A DNA stretch of 64,000 nucleotides from CAVRQM01 sp963732775 (lineage in GTDB: Bacteria > Pseudomonadota > Alphaproteobacteria > Acetobacterales > Acetobacteraceae). The DNA is taken from the NCBI GenBank assembly GCA_963732775.1, contig CAVTAR010000001.1, forward strand, positions 806,001-870,000. Direction: 5' to 3'. Shown in pieces: positions 26,283 through 34,993 of this stretch. Numbering within the stretch: position 1 is the stretch's first letter; each line of letters begins with the position of its first letter. The translations under genes and the position numbers were made by a program. The notes under the pieces are model-generated. The model did not search any database. It was not told where the DNA came from and worked only from the letters and a program-made list of their open reading frames with translations.

Positions 26283-26402
26283 GTGATCGACAACATCGCG
26301 ATCGTGGGCAGCACCCTGCTGGTGCTGTTCGTGGCCGTGCGTGCCGTGCGGCTCGACCGGCGGCTCGGATGGTTCGCCACCGGCGAGCGGCGCGGTGCGT
26401 GA
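26283..26402 (+). CDS. Possible 39-aa single-pass membrane peptide
   Basis: A GTG start at 26283 opens a 39-codon frame giving one hydrophobic helix (IAIVGSTLLVLFVAVRAV) and a basic tail (RLDRRLGWFATGERRGA). Its stop overlaps the GTG start of the downstream ligase-like gene by eight bases, which suggests coupled translation. There is no family match I know. It is short enough to be a chance frame, so the call rests mainly on the overlap and the membrane-like profile. Confidence 0.45.
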   Translation: MIDNIAIVGSTLLVLFVAVRAVRLDRRLGWFATGERRGA

Positions 26403-27720
26403 CCTGTACGTGGCCGCCGTCTACCTGGCCCTGCTGGGCCTCGGCTGCGCCGCGCCGTTCGTGTTCGCGCTGGCCTACATTTGGGTCGACGTCGCCTATC
26501 CGCAGTACGTGGCGCCAGGGCTGCTGGGCGGCGTGCCGGTCTCGCTGATCGCCGCACTCGGCGCCATCGCCGGCTACCTGTTCGCCGACCGCCGCGCGCC
26601 GCCGCGGTTCGGCGCCACCGCCTGGCTCACGCTCGCCATGGCGGCGTGGGTCACGCTGACCACCACCTGGGCCGTGGCGCCGGAGTTTGCCTGGGTGAAG
26701 TGGGACTGGGCGGTGAAGACCGTGCTGTTCTCGCTGTGCATCCCGTACCTGTTCCGCTCGCGCGTGCAGATCGAGGCGATGCTCCTGGTCTTCGTGTTCT
26801 CGGCGCTGACCCACATGCTGCCGGTGGGCGTCAAGTCGCTAATCTCGGGCGGCCGGTACGGCATGGACCTCGGCATCCTCGGCAACAATCTGGGCCTGTC
26901 GGAGAGCAGCGGGCTGGCCACCGTCAGCGTGCTGTTCATCCCGATCCACCTATATATGCGGCGGCACTCGCTGATCCTGCCGCCCGGCCGCTGGCGCAGC
27001 GTGTTCTGCGCCGGCCTCGTGGTGCTCAGCATCGCCACCGCGATCGGCACGGTGGCGCGCACCGCGATCGTCGGCTTCGGCGTGGCGGGCGGCGTGATGT
27101 GGCTGCGCTCGCGGCGCAAGCTCGCGTTCGGCCTGGTGCTGGGTGTCGCGGCGACGCTCGGCGCCTATTCCACGTCGAGCGCCTGGAACGAGCGGATCGC
27201 CACCATCGAGAGCCCGACCAGCGAGAGCTCCGCGCTGGTGCGCCTGCTGGTGTGGCGCTGGACGCTCGACTTCGCCGCCGAGCACCCGCTGGGCGGCGGC
27301 TTCGAGGCGTACCGGGTGGACCGGGTGGAGATCCCGGCCGGCGTCGAGGGCGGCGCACCGGTCGTCGAGTTCGGCCGCGCCTTCCACAGCCTGTATTTCG
27401 AGCTGCTGGGCGAACACGGGTACGTCGGGCTCGGCCTGTTCCTGCTGATCGCCGCACGCTGCCTGCTGGTCTATCAGGGCGTGATCCGGCGCACCCGCGA
27501 CGCGCCGGGCCTCGCCTGGTGCCGCGATCTCGCGATCGCCCTGCAATGCGCGCTGCTGACGATGTTGGCGTGCGGCGCGTTTATCGGCATCGCCTTTCAG
27601 CCGACCTTCTGGTACCTGTGCGCGCTGTCGACGTGCCTCGCCGAATACGTGCGGCGCGCGCTTGCCACCGGGGCCAGGGCGCCTGGCGTCGCGGTCGCTG
27701 CCTCCCGGGCGTGGGCTTAG
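26395..27720 (+). CDS. O-antigen ligase/polymerase-family membrane protein
   Basis: The 441-aa product starts at GTG 26395 (VRDLYVAAVYLALL) and has about ten membrane helices, a large loop with the Wzy_C-type pattern (VRLLVWRWTLDFAAEHPLGGGF, in parts VWRWTLDF and HPLGGGF) and a final FHSLYFELLGEHGYVGLGLFL region, conserved in O-antigen ligases. The N-terminal domain resembles the region seen in ligases linked to exosortase systems. It should join glycan chains to a carrier on the periplasmic side. Neighbours are a secreted beta-helix protein and glycosyltransferase genes, which supports a surface-polysaccharide role. The acceptor is unknown. Confidence 0.75.
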   Translation: MRDLYVAAVYLALLGLGCAAPFVFALAYIWVDVAYPQYVAPGLLGGVPVSLIAALGAIAGYLFADRRAPPRFGATAWLTLAMAAWVTLTTTWAVAPEFAWVKWDWAVKTVLFSLCIPYLFRSRVQIEAMLLVFVFSALTHMLPVGVKSLISGGRYGMDLGILGNNLGLSESSGLATVSVLFIPIHLYMRRHSLILPPGRWRSVFCAGLVVLSIATAIGTVARTAIVGFGVAGGVMWLRSRRKLAFGLVLGVAATLGAYSTSSAWNERIATIESPTSESSALVRLLVWRWTLDFAAEHPLGGGFEAYRVDRVEIPAGVEGGAPVVEFGRAFHSLYFELLGEHGYVGLGLFLLIAARCLLVYQGVIRRTRDAPGLAWCRDLAIALQCALLTMLACGAFIGIAFQPTFWYLCALSTCLAEYVRRALATGARAPGVAVAASRAWA

Positions 27721-27779
27721 CGGCTCGTTCGTCTTTACCGCGCATCCTGCGGGGCGTGCGACGGTCGAAGGATGGCGGA

Positions 27780-29006
27780 ATGCGAACGAGCCTGCTGGCG
27801 TCGGCCTGGCTGCCGCTCGCGTTCGCCGCACCCGCATGGGCGCAGGACATGCCGCCGGTCGCCGGGCGCACTGTGGGCCACGAGGCGTCGGTGCTGCTGC
27901 GGCCGGGACTGACCGACGGCATGGCCAACGACTACCGCGTCCATGTGCGCCTCGCCGACCGCGGCACGCTGGCCTACGCGCCTGGAGTGTTCACGCAGAG
28001 CATCCATTTCGGCGGCGATTTCGGCTTCACCGCGGCGACCGCGACGGCGCAGCGCGTCACCTGGCCGCCGAGCGCGGTGCTGGACGGCGCCTCGGGCGAG
28101 TGGGCGTGGGGCAAGTCGATGTTCCTGGTCTCCGGCGCCGGCGCCAACACGCCGGCGGCGTTCCACACCAGCGGCACGCTGGCTGGGTTCCGCGTGCAGG
28201 GCGTGGGGCTGAAGGAACACCCGAGCGGCGGCGCGGGCGGCGCCTATGCCGACGCGGGCGCCTCGCTGTTCGTGCGCGACTGCGACTTCGAGGGCAACAC
28301 CAACGGCATCAGCGCGCTCGACAGCGCCGACCTGGTGGACGTTCGCGACAGCGCGTTTTCGCTGACCGAGGGCAACGGGGCAGCCGACGGGCGCAGCCAC
28401 GACGCCTATGTCGCCGCCCGCCGCAACCTGTTCACGCGCGTCGTGGTCGGTGGCCTGTCGACCGGCAACGACATCAAGATCCGCGCGCCATACGGCCGCA
28501 TCGACCAGAGCTTCCTGGTCGCCTCGGCCGGGCGATGGCTCGACGCGCCGTGGGGCGGCGACATGGCGGTCAGCAACTCCGTGCTGGTGCAGCGGCCGCA
28601 CGCCGAGAGCGACAACATGTTCGGCTATGCCGAGGAGGGCACGAACTTCCTCGACCCGGCGAACCCGGCGAGCCGCCGCATCGCTTACGTTAACGACCTG
28701 ATCGTGGTGACGAAGTTCGGCACGGCGGTGTTCGTCGATGCCGGCGAGGTGGCCTTCGTGAACTGCCGCTGGCTGTTCGTGCAGACCGACGCGACGCCGC
28801 CGTCGCTCAAGATCTATGCGTCGGGTGGCAAGCCCGGGCGGGTCGTGGGGCTGCCGTTTCCGACCGATGCGCAGGGCAACGTCCGCATCCCCGACAGCGC
28901 GATCGTCCACGACGCGGGCGCGATCCCGCCGACGCCGGCCGACCCGCACGACCTGCCGCGACTGCTGGCGACGCTGCTGCCCGGGCCGGTCGTGCCGATG
29001 CCGTAG
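27780..29006 (+). CDS. Secreted beta-helix protein of unknown function
   Basis: The 408-aa product has a signal peptide (MRTSLLASAWLPLAFAAPAWAQ, cut near residue 22) and repeating short strand-turn units with DCDFEGN, VRDSAF, RRNLFTRV and VSNSVLV, the pattern of right-handed parallel beta-helices found in pectate lyase-like and surface-glycan-processing proteins. No catalytic motif is recognised. ATG 27780 is preceded by AAGGATGGCGGA. Being next to the ligase-like gene, it may act on or bind the same exopolysaccharide. Confidence 0.65.
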   Translation: MRTSLLASAWLPLAFAAPAWAQDMPPVAGRTVGHEASVLLRPGLTDGMANDYRVHVRLADRGTLAYAPGVFTQSIHFGGDFGFTAATATAQRVTWPPSAVLDGASGEWAWGKSMFLVSGAGANTPAAFHTSGTLAGFRVQGVGLKEHPSGGAGGAYADAGASLFVRDCDFEGNTNGISALDSADLVDVRDSAFSLTEGNGAADGRSHDAYVAARRNLFTRVVVGGLSTGNDIKIRAPYGRIDQSFLVASAGRWLDAPWGGDMAVSNSVLVQRPHAESDNMFGYAEEGTNFLDPANPASRRIAYVNDLIVVTKFGTAVFVDAGEVAFVNCRWLFVQTDATPPSLKIYASGGKPGRVVGLPFPTDAQGNVRIPDSAIVHDAGAIPPTPADPHDLPRLLATLLPGPVVPMP

Positions 29007-29019
29007 CGGTCACGCCCGC

Positions 29020-31368
29020 TCAGGCGGGTCGCCGAAGGCCTCGGGCCAGACGCCAGGGTCGGCTGAGCAGCGCCGCCGCCGCCGCGAGCCCGGCGAGGCC
29101 GAGCAGCACGGCGAGCGACACGCGCTCGCCGATGCGCTGCCAGACATCCGGCATCGGTGCGATGCGCAGCGTGTTGGCGCCGGCGTGGATCGGCACCACG
29201 AGGCAGCCCGTCACGTCGGCCAGCGCGCGGATCGCCTGGCCATCGTCCGTGACCCGCACCCGGGGATGCCAGGCATGGCTGAGGCGGACGAAGCCGGCGG
29301 CCGGCGCGTCGAGCGCGATGTCGATGCGGCCCGTGGAGACGCGGTAGTCGCGCACCGAGACTCCCGCTTCGGGCCGCAGCGCCGGGCCCGAGGCCGGCTC
29401 CGAGCCTGGGCGGAGAACGAGCGCGTCGGCCCCCCCGGTGCGCCGGTCGAGCCGCATGATGGCGAGCAGGGCGTCGAGGAACGCCGCCTCGGCCGGGATC
29501 AGGCTTGCCGCGTGACGCGCGCGGTAGTCGACGCGCGGGTCGGGGCCCGGGTTGATGCCCGGCGTGCCCGCCACCAGCAGCGTCGGCGCGAACACGATCC
29601 GGTAGCGGCAGTCCGGCTGCACGACGCGGCCGAGCCCCGGCTCGTCGCGCGCGGCGGCGATGCCCGGCGGCAGGCCGAGGCGGTCGCGGCCGACGCCCAC
29701 GATGCGGCCGACCCGCAGCAGGCACAGCAGGTCGGTGGTGCGTGGCGATAGGGTCCCGGTGGCGTCGAGGTCCGCCTCGGCCATGAAGGCGGCGAGGTCG
29801 GCATGGACCCAGGCCGGGGTCGCCATCTCGACGTGCCCGGCGCCCAGGAACTCGGCCCCCGACCAGGCCATGATGCCGGGCCCCGGCACCGCCTCGGCGC
29901 GCCCGCCATGGACCTGCAGCTCGAGCGTGCGGGTCGGCGGCACGGCGGCGGCGAGCGTGGCGCCGGCGGCCTCGAGCCAGCCCTTGTCGGTGCGCCCGAC
30001 CGGCTGGATGGCGGTGGAGCCGAGGTCGAGCAGCAGCAGCCCGGCCACCAGCGCCGGCGCCGAGGGCCCGAGCCGGGGCAGCGTGGCGAGGTGCGCCGCC
30101 GCCTCGCCGGCGAGCAGGGCGACGTAGAGCACGGTGGGCATGATGTCGCGCACGTGCAGGCCGCGCAGCACGAACGACAGCGCCAGCAGCGCCACGAGCG
30201 TGCGCACGGCGGCCCCGCGTCCCGGATTGCGCCCTGGGTCGCGCGCGAGGCGCCAGGCGGCGGTGGCGGCGAGGGCGACCGCGACCAGGCCGAGATAGGC
30301 CGCCCCACCCGGGAAATCGGTGCGCCACGCGCGCCAAAGCAGCAACTGGCCGACGTAGTCGAGCCCGGGCCAGCGCAGCGAAAGCAGGTGCAGCGGCGAG
30401 AGCGGCAGCACCTCGCTGCCGGCCATCGCCGCCGGCAGCAGCACGCAGGCCGCCAGTCCGGCCGCCGCCGCCGCGGCCGCCAGCAGCGCCGCCGTGCGCG
30501 CCGCACGCCCGCCGCGCCGGGCGAGGCAGGCGGCGGCGAGCACGGCCATGTGCACGCCGACCAGCACGGCGAGCGGCGTGTAGTTGATCGCAAGGCCGGC
30601 CGCGCTCAGCACCAGCCCGAGCCAGGCGCCGAGCCAGCGCGGGTCCGGCCGCACCGGCCGCAGGGCGACCTCGCGCACGAACAGCAGCGCCAGCGGCAGC
30701 AGCACGGCCGACAGCGCCTGCGGCAGGGCGCCGCGGTACAGCAGCAGGTGCAGGTGGGCGAACGAGCCGGCATAGACCAGGGCGGCCATCGCCGCCCCGA
30801 ACCGCGAGGTGCCGAGGCGCCGGGCGAGCGCGTAGCCGGCGAGGCCGGACAGCGCGTGCATGGCAAACAGGAAGCCGCGCAGCGTGGCGTCCGGCGCGCC
30901 GGTCAGCAGCGCGGCCTGCAGCAGCGGCCAGAACGTGGTGGGCGCGTAGAACGCCTGCAGCGGCAGGCCGAGATAGGTGAGGTTGGTCCAGGTCGGGTCC
31001 TGCCCGGCGCGCACCGCCGCAATCCGGTCGCGCAGCATGGCCATGTGCGCGATGGTGTCGCCCGACAGCAGCACGCCATGGCCGATATAGCCGTGCCCGA
31101 GCCACAGCCCGGCGGCGGCGCAAGCAACCAGCATGGGTCCGGGCGGCCCGGCCAGCAGCCGCGACAGCGGGCGGCCCCGGCGCTCCAGTAGCAGGATGCC
31201 CACGCCCAGCCCGGCCGCGAGCACGACGAGGCCGGCCTGCCAGGGCGCCAGCGACGCCAGCGCGAGGCGGGCGAGCGCCGATGCTGCCGGCCGGTCCGGC
31301 GCGAGCAGCACGGGCAGCACCGCGTCGCGCGCCGGCTCCAGCACGAACCAGGTGATGGCGGCCAGCAA
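29020..31368 (-). CDS. Large multi-pass membrane protein, glycosyltransferase/YfhO-like
   Basis: About 782 residues: roughly ten to twelve hydrophobic segments in the first 480 residues, with loops such as SGDTIAHMAMLRDRIAAVRAG and LGLPLQAFYAPTTFW that resemble membrane proteins related to 6-pyruvoyl-tetrahydropterin-synthase domains and GT-C glycosyltransferases, then a periplasmic domain (to ~740) and a final helix. The only start visible is TTG 31368, which cuts into the first helix; the frame runs upstream to 31430 without ATG or GTG, so the true start is uncertain. It lies downstream of a GT2 gene on the same strand, consistent with a polyprenol-linked sugar acceptor or flippase-associated role. 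Confidence 0.7.
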   Translation of the reverse strand: MLAAITWFVLEPARDAVLPVLLAPDRPAASALARLALASLAPWQAGLVVLAAGLGVGILLLERRGRPLSRLLAGPPGPMLVACAAAGLWLGHGYIGHGVLLSGDTIAHMAMLRDRIAAVRAGQDPTWTNLTYLGLPLQAFYAPTTFWPLLQAALLTGAPDATLRGFLFAMHALSGLAGYALARRLGTSRFGAAMAALVYAGSFAHLHLLLYRGALPQALSAVLLPLALLFVREVALRPVRPDPRWLGAWLGLVLSAAGLAINYTPLAVLVGVHMAVLAAACLARRGGRAARTAALLAAAAAAAGLAACVLLPAAMAGSEVLPLSPLHLLSLRWPGLDYVGQLLLWRAWRTDFPGGAAYLGLVAVALAATAAWRLARDPGRNPGRGAAVRTLVALLALSFVLRGLHVRDIMPTVLYVALLAGEAAAHLATLPRLGPSAPALVAGLLLLDLGSTAIQPVGRTDKGWLEAAGATLAAAVPPTRTLELQVHGGRAEAVPGPGIMAWSGAEFLGAGHVEMATPAWVHADLAAFMAEADLDATGTLSPRTTDLLCLLRVGRIVGVGRDRLGLPPGIAAARDEPGLGRVVQPDCRYRIVFAPTLLVAGTPGINPGPDPRVDYRARHAASLIPAEAAFLDALLAIMRLDRRTGGADALVLRPGSEPASGPALRPEAGVSVRDYRVSTGRIDIALDAPAAGFVRLSHAWHPRVRVTDDGQAIRALADVTGCLVVPIHAGANTLRIAPMPDVWQRIGERVSLAVLLGLAGLAAAAALLSRPWRLARGLRRPA

Positions 31369-31455
31369 TGCAAACCAGGCGCACAGCAGCAGCGCCAGGC
31401 GCCAGCGCGCGGCGGTCTCGGCGGTGGTCAGCAGGGCGGCCTCAGCTTGGCGGCC

Positions 31456-32571
31456 TCAGCTTGGCGGCGCGGCGACGTCGGCGGCGGAGAGCGGCGCCGG
31501 AGCCGGGTCAAGGCCGGGGTCGGGCCGGCTCGGCTCGTAGCGCTCGACGAAGTAGAGCGGCCGGCCCTTGGTCTCGTTGAACACCCGGCCGAGGTATTCG
31601 CCGATGATGCCCAGCGTGACGAGCTGTGCGCCGCCCAGGAACAGCACCACCGTCATCAGGCTCGGGTAGCCGGCGACCGGGTTGCCGAACAGCAGCGTCC
31701 TTGTCACCACCACGGCGAGGTAGGCGGCCGCGCCGAAGCCGACGCACAGGCCGAGATAGGTCGCGAGCTTGAGCGGCATCACGGTGAAGCTGGTGATGCC
31801 CTCCAGCGCGAAGTTCCAGAGTTTCCAGTAGTTCCATTTGGTGGCGCCGGCATGGCGCGGCGCGCGGTCGTACGGCACGGCGGCGCTGGGGAAGCCGACC
31901 CAGGCGAACAGGCCCTTCATGAAGCGGTGCTGCTCGCGCAGCTGCGAGAGCGCCGTCACCACGCGGCGGCTCATCAGCCGGAAATCGCCGGTGTCGCGCG
32001 GCAGCTCCACCCGGCTCAAGCGGGCTCATCAGCCGGTAGAACGCCGACGCGGTGGCGCGCTTCAGCCAGGTCTCCCCGTCGCGGGCGCGGCGCTGGGCGT
32101 AGACCATGTCGAAGCCCTGGCGCCAGACGCCGGACCAGTTCCGGGATCAGCTCCGGCGGGTCCTGCAGGTCGGCGTCGATGCACCACCACCGCGTCGCCG
32201 CGCGCATGGTCGAGCCCGGCGGTCATGGCGATCTCCTTGCCGAAGTTGCGCGACAGGTTGAGCACCGCGACATGCGGGTCGGCGCCGCGCAGCGCCGCCA
32301 TCACGGCCAGCGTCGCATCGCGGCTGCCGTCGTTGACCAGCACCAGCTCCCACCGCTCCCCGAGCGCTGCCATGACGGCGGCGAGGCGCGCGTGCAGCAG
32401 GGGCAGGACCTCGGCCTCGTCGTAGGCCGGCACCACCACCGAGAGCGTGGGGGCCACGGGCGCGGAGACGGAGAGGGTGGAGACGGAGAGGGTGGAGACG
32501 GGGAGGGTGGAGACGGGGAGGGTGGACGCGTGCGGCGCGTTGCCCGGCGGCCTCACCATGTTCATCGCCAT
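31456..32571 (-). CDS. Polyprenol-phosphate glycosyltransferase (GT2), three single-base frameshifts
   Basis: Three frames together give a 370-aa protein typical of DPM1/GtrB-type transferases: LSVVVPAYDEAEVLPLLHAR, VLVNDGSRDAT, FGKEIAMTAGLDHARGD, the DXD-like IDADLQDPPELIPELV (in separate frames), DRAPRHAGATKWNY, and two C-terminal membrane helices. Each break is repaired by removing one base: near 32181, 32121 and 32022. It would load sugar on a lipid carrier, fitting the glycan genes around it. The N-terminus carries a 15-base repeat (32471-32530) encoding STLPV/STLSV. Start among ATG 32571, 32565 and 32559 is open. Confidence 0.85.
32471..32530. repeat. Tandem repeat, four 15-bp units in the GT2 N-terminus
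   Basis: Units of gagagggtggagacg (two) and gggagggtgga(g/c)(a/g)cg (two) follow each other. On the minus strand they encode STLPV or STLSV, a low-complexity N-terminal tail before the glycosyltransferase domain. Confidence 0.85.
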
Positions 32572-32719
32572 CCCGTCCCGTTACCGCCGCCGACCATCGC
32601 ACGCCAGGGATCGCGCCGGGCCAGTCTGCCGCGCGAGTGTTGCGGCGAGGTGAACGCGGGCCGGGTGCGGGCCGGGGTGCGGGCTGGGGCGACCCGCCCG
32701 CACACCCTATACTCAGTCG

Positions 32720-34984
32720 ATGAACGCCGAGCCCGACCCGCGCACCCTGCAGCCGGCCGCCGGCCCCGAGCCCGGCCCGCACCCGCCGTCGCGGGGGCGC
32801 CGGGTGGCCGACATCCTGCTGGGCAAGGTCGTGACCCTGGTGCTGGCGGCGGTCGCCGTGGTGCTCGGCATCGCGACCTTCGCGCTGCTGGCCGGCGGCG
32901 TGCATTTCGCCGTGCTGCCGCACCGGGTGTTCGCGCTGGTGCTGTCCAACCTCGTGGTGCTGCTGCTGCTGGGCGCGGTGCTGGCCGGGCGGCTGACGCG
33001 GGTGTGGGCCGAGCGGCGGCGCGGCTCGGCCGGAGCGCGCCTGCACGTGCGTCTGGTGCTGCTGTTCAGCGTGGTGGCGATCACGCCCACGATCGTGGTG
33101 GCGGTGTTCGCGAGCTTCCTGTTCAGCGTCGGCATCCAGGCCTGGTTCAGCGACCGCGTGCGCACCGCCATCCAGGAAAGCCTGCAAGCCAGCCGCGGCT
33201 ATCTCGAGGAGCACCGCAACAACATCCGCGCCGACGCGCTGGCCATGGCCGCCGACCTGGTCCGCGCCGGCAGCCTGGTGGCCGGCGACCCGGACCGCTT
33301 CGGCGCCATCCTCGCCGACCAAACGGCGCTGCGCGGGCTGACCGAGGCCGTCATCATCGAGCCGGTGACCGGGCAGGTGGTAGCCTCGGCTGGGCTGATG
33401 TCGGGCCTGGGCATCGACCCGCCGCCACAGGACGCGATCGACCTCGCGGGACGCGGCGAAGTGGCGATCCTGGGATCGGAGAGCGCGCAGACGGTGCGCG
33501 CGGTGGTGCGGCTCGACGCCACGCCGTCGCTGCTGCTGATGGTGGGCCGGCCGGTGGACCCGGTGATCCTGGACCACATGCACCACACCGAGGCGGCGGT
33601 CGCCGAGTACAACCAGCTCGACCAAAACCGCTCCGGCCTGCAGATCACGCTGGCGCTGATCTTCGCGCTGGTGGCGCTGCTGGTGCTGGCCGCCGCGGTC
33701 TCGATCGGCCTGGTGATCGCCAACCAGATCGCCCGCCCGATCGGCCGGCTGATCATGGCCGCCGAGCGGGTCCGCGCTGGCGACCTGCTGGTGCGCGTGC
33801 CCGAAGCCGCGACCGGCGACGAGGTGGCCGGCCTGTCGCGCGCGTTCAACCGCATGACCGGGCAGCTCGCGGCACAGCGCCGCGAGCTGATGGACGCCTA
33901 TGGCCAGCTCGACAGCCGCCGGCGCTTCACCGAGGCGGTGCTGGCCGGGGTTTCCGCCGGCGTCATCGGGCTCGACGCGCAGGGCCGCATCGAGCTGCCG
34001 AACCGGGCGGCGGGCGCCCTGCTGGGGCTCGACCTGCTGGCCGCCATCGGCCGCCCGCTAGCCGACCTGGTACCGGAGTTCGCCGAGCTGATCGCGCTCG
34101 CGCGCGCCGCCCCGGAGCGGCCGCAGGTGGCCGAAGTGCAGCTCGGCCCCACGCATCTGCGACGCACGCTGCTGGTGCGCCTGGGCTCGGACCGCGCCGC
34201 CGGCGCCGACCCGCGGCAGTTCAGCCTGGTCGCGAGCTTCGACGACGTGACCGAGCTCCAGGCCGCCCAGCGCAAGGCCGCCTGGGCCGACGTCGCGCGC
34301 CGCATCGCCCACGAGATCAAGAACCCGCTGACGCCGATCATGCTCTCGGCCGAGCGGCTGAAGCGCCGGTTCGCCCGCGAGATCACCTCGGACCCGGAGA
34401 CCTTCGCGCAGTGCGCCGACACCATCGTGCGGCAAGTCGGCGACATCGGCCGCATGGTCGACGAGTTCTCCGCCTTTGCGCGGATGCCGCAGCCGGTGAT
34501 CCGCCCCGAGGACATCGGCCGCGTGGTGCGCGAGGCGCTGGTGCTGCCGCGCAACGCGCACCCCGAGGTGTGCTTCGATTCGGCCGGCCTGCCGGAGCGC
34601 GGGCCGGTGGCCCCCTGCGACCGCCGCCTGCTCGGCCAGGCGCTGACCAACCTGCTGCGCAACGCCGTCGATGCCATCGCGGCGCGCCCGGAAGGTGCGG
34701 GCGGCGGGCGGGTCGAGGTCGCGATCGAGCAGGCCGCCGGGGAGGTCTGCATCAGCGTCGCCGACGACGGCATCGGCCTGCCCGCGACCGACCGCGACCG
34801 GCTGACCGAGCCGTACGTGACCCACAAGCCGAAGGGCACGGGGCTCGGTCTCGCGATCGTGAAGAAGGTGATGGAGGATCACCTGGGGCGGCTGGTGCTG
34901 GAGGAGCGTATCGCGAATGCAGAATGGTCGGGTGGCGGGACGGTGGCGCGCCTCTGCTTGCCCGGCGTGGACGGGCACGGCTAG
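32720..34984 (+). CDS. ntrY: Nitrogen-regulation sensor histidine kinase NtrY
   Basis: The 754-aa product has an N-terminal membrane region of several helices, a periplasmic segment (about 150-310) with another helix (GLVIANQIARP), a HAMP-like and PAS region, the dimerisation/phosphoacceptor motif RIAHEIKNPLTPIM (His near 530), and the ATPase boxes NLLRNAVDAI, DDGIGLP and GTGLGLAIVKKV. This is the NtrY type that phosphorylates NtrX in Alphaproteobacteria for nitrogen and redox signalling. It is nine bases from ntrX, so the two are one operon. The ATG at 32720 follows a weak purine-rich region. Confidence 0.94.
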   Translation: MNAEPDPRTLQPAAGPEPGPHPPSRGRRVADILLGKVVTLVLAAVAVVLGIATFALLAGGVHFAVLPHRVFALVLSNLVVLLLLGAVLAGRLTRVWAERRRGSAGARLHVRLVLLFSVVAITPTIVVAVFASFLFSVGIQAWFSDRVRTAIQESLQASRGYLEEHRNNIRADALAMAADLVRAGSLVAGDPDRFGAILADQTALRGLTEAVIIEPVTGQVVASAGLMSGLGIDPPPQDAIDLAGRGEVAILGSESAQTVRAVVRLDATPSLLLMVGRPVDPVILDHMHHTEAAVAEYNQLDQNRSGLQITLALIFALVALLVLAAAVSIGLVIANQIARPIGRLIMAAERVRAGDLLVRVPEAATGDEVAGLSRAFNRMTGQLAAQRRELMDAYGQLDSRRRFTEAVLAGVSAGVIGLDAQGRIELPNRAAGALLGLDLLAAIGRPLADLVPEFAELIALARAAPERPQVAEVQLGPTHLRRTLLVRLGSDRAAGADPRQFSLVASFDDVTELQAAQRKAAWADVARRIAHEIKNPLTPIMLSAERLKRRFAREITSDPETFAQCADTIVRQVGDIGRMVDEFSAFARMPQPVIRPEDIGRVVREALVLPRNAHPEVCFDSAGLPERGPVAPCDRRLLGQALTNLLRNAVDAIAARPEGAGGGRVEVAIEQAAGEVCISVADDGIGLPATDRDRLTEPYVTHKPKGTGLGLAIVKKVMEDHLGRLVLEERIANAEWSGGGTVARLCLPGVDGHG

Positions 34985-34993
34985 GACCGGGGT

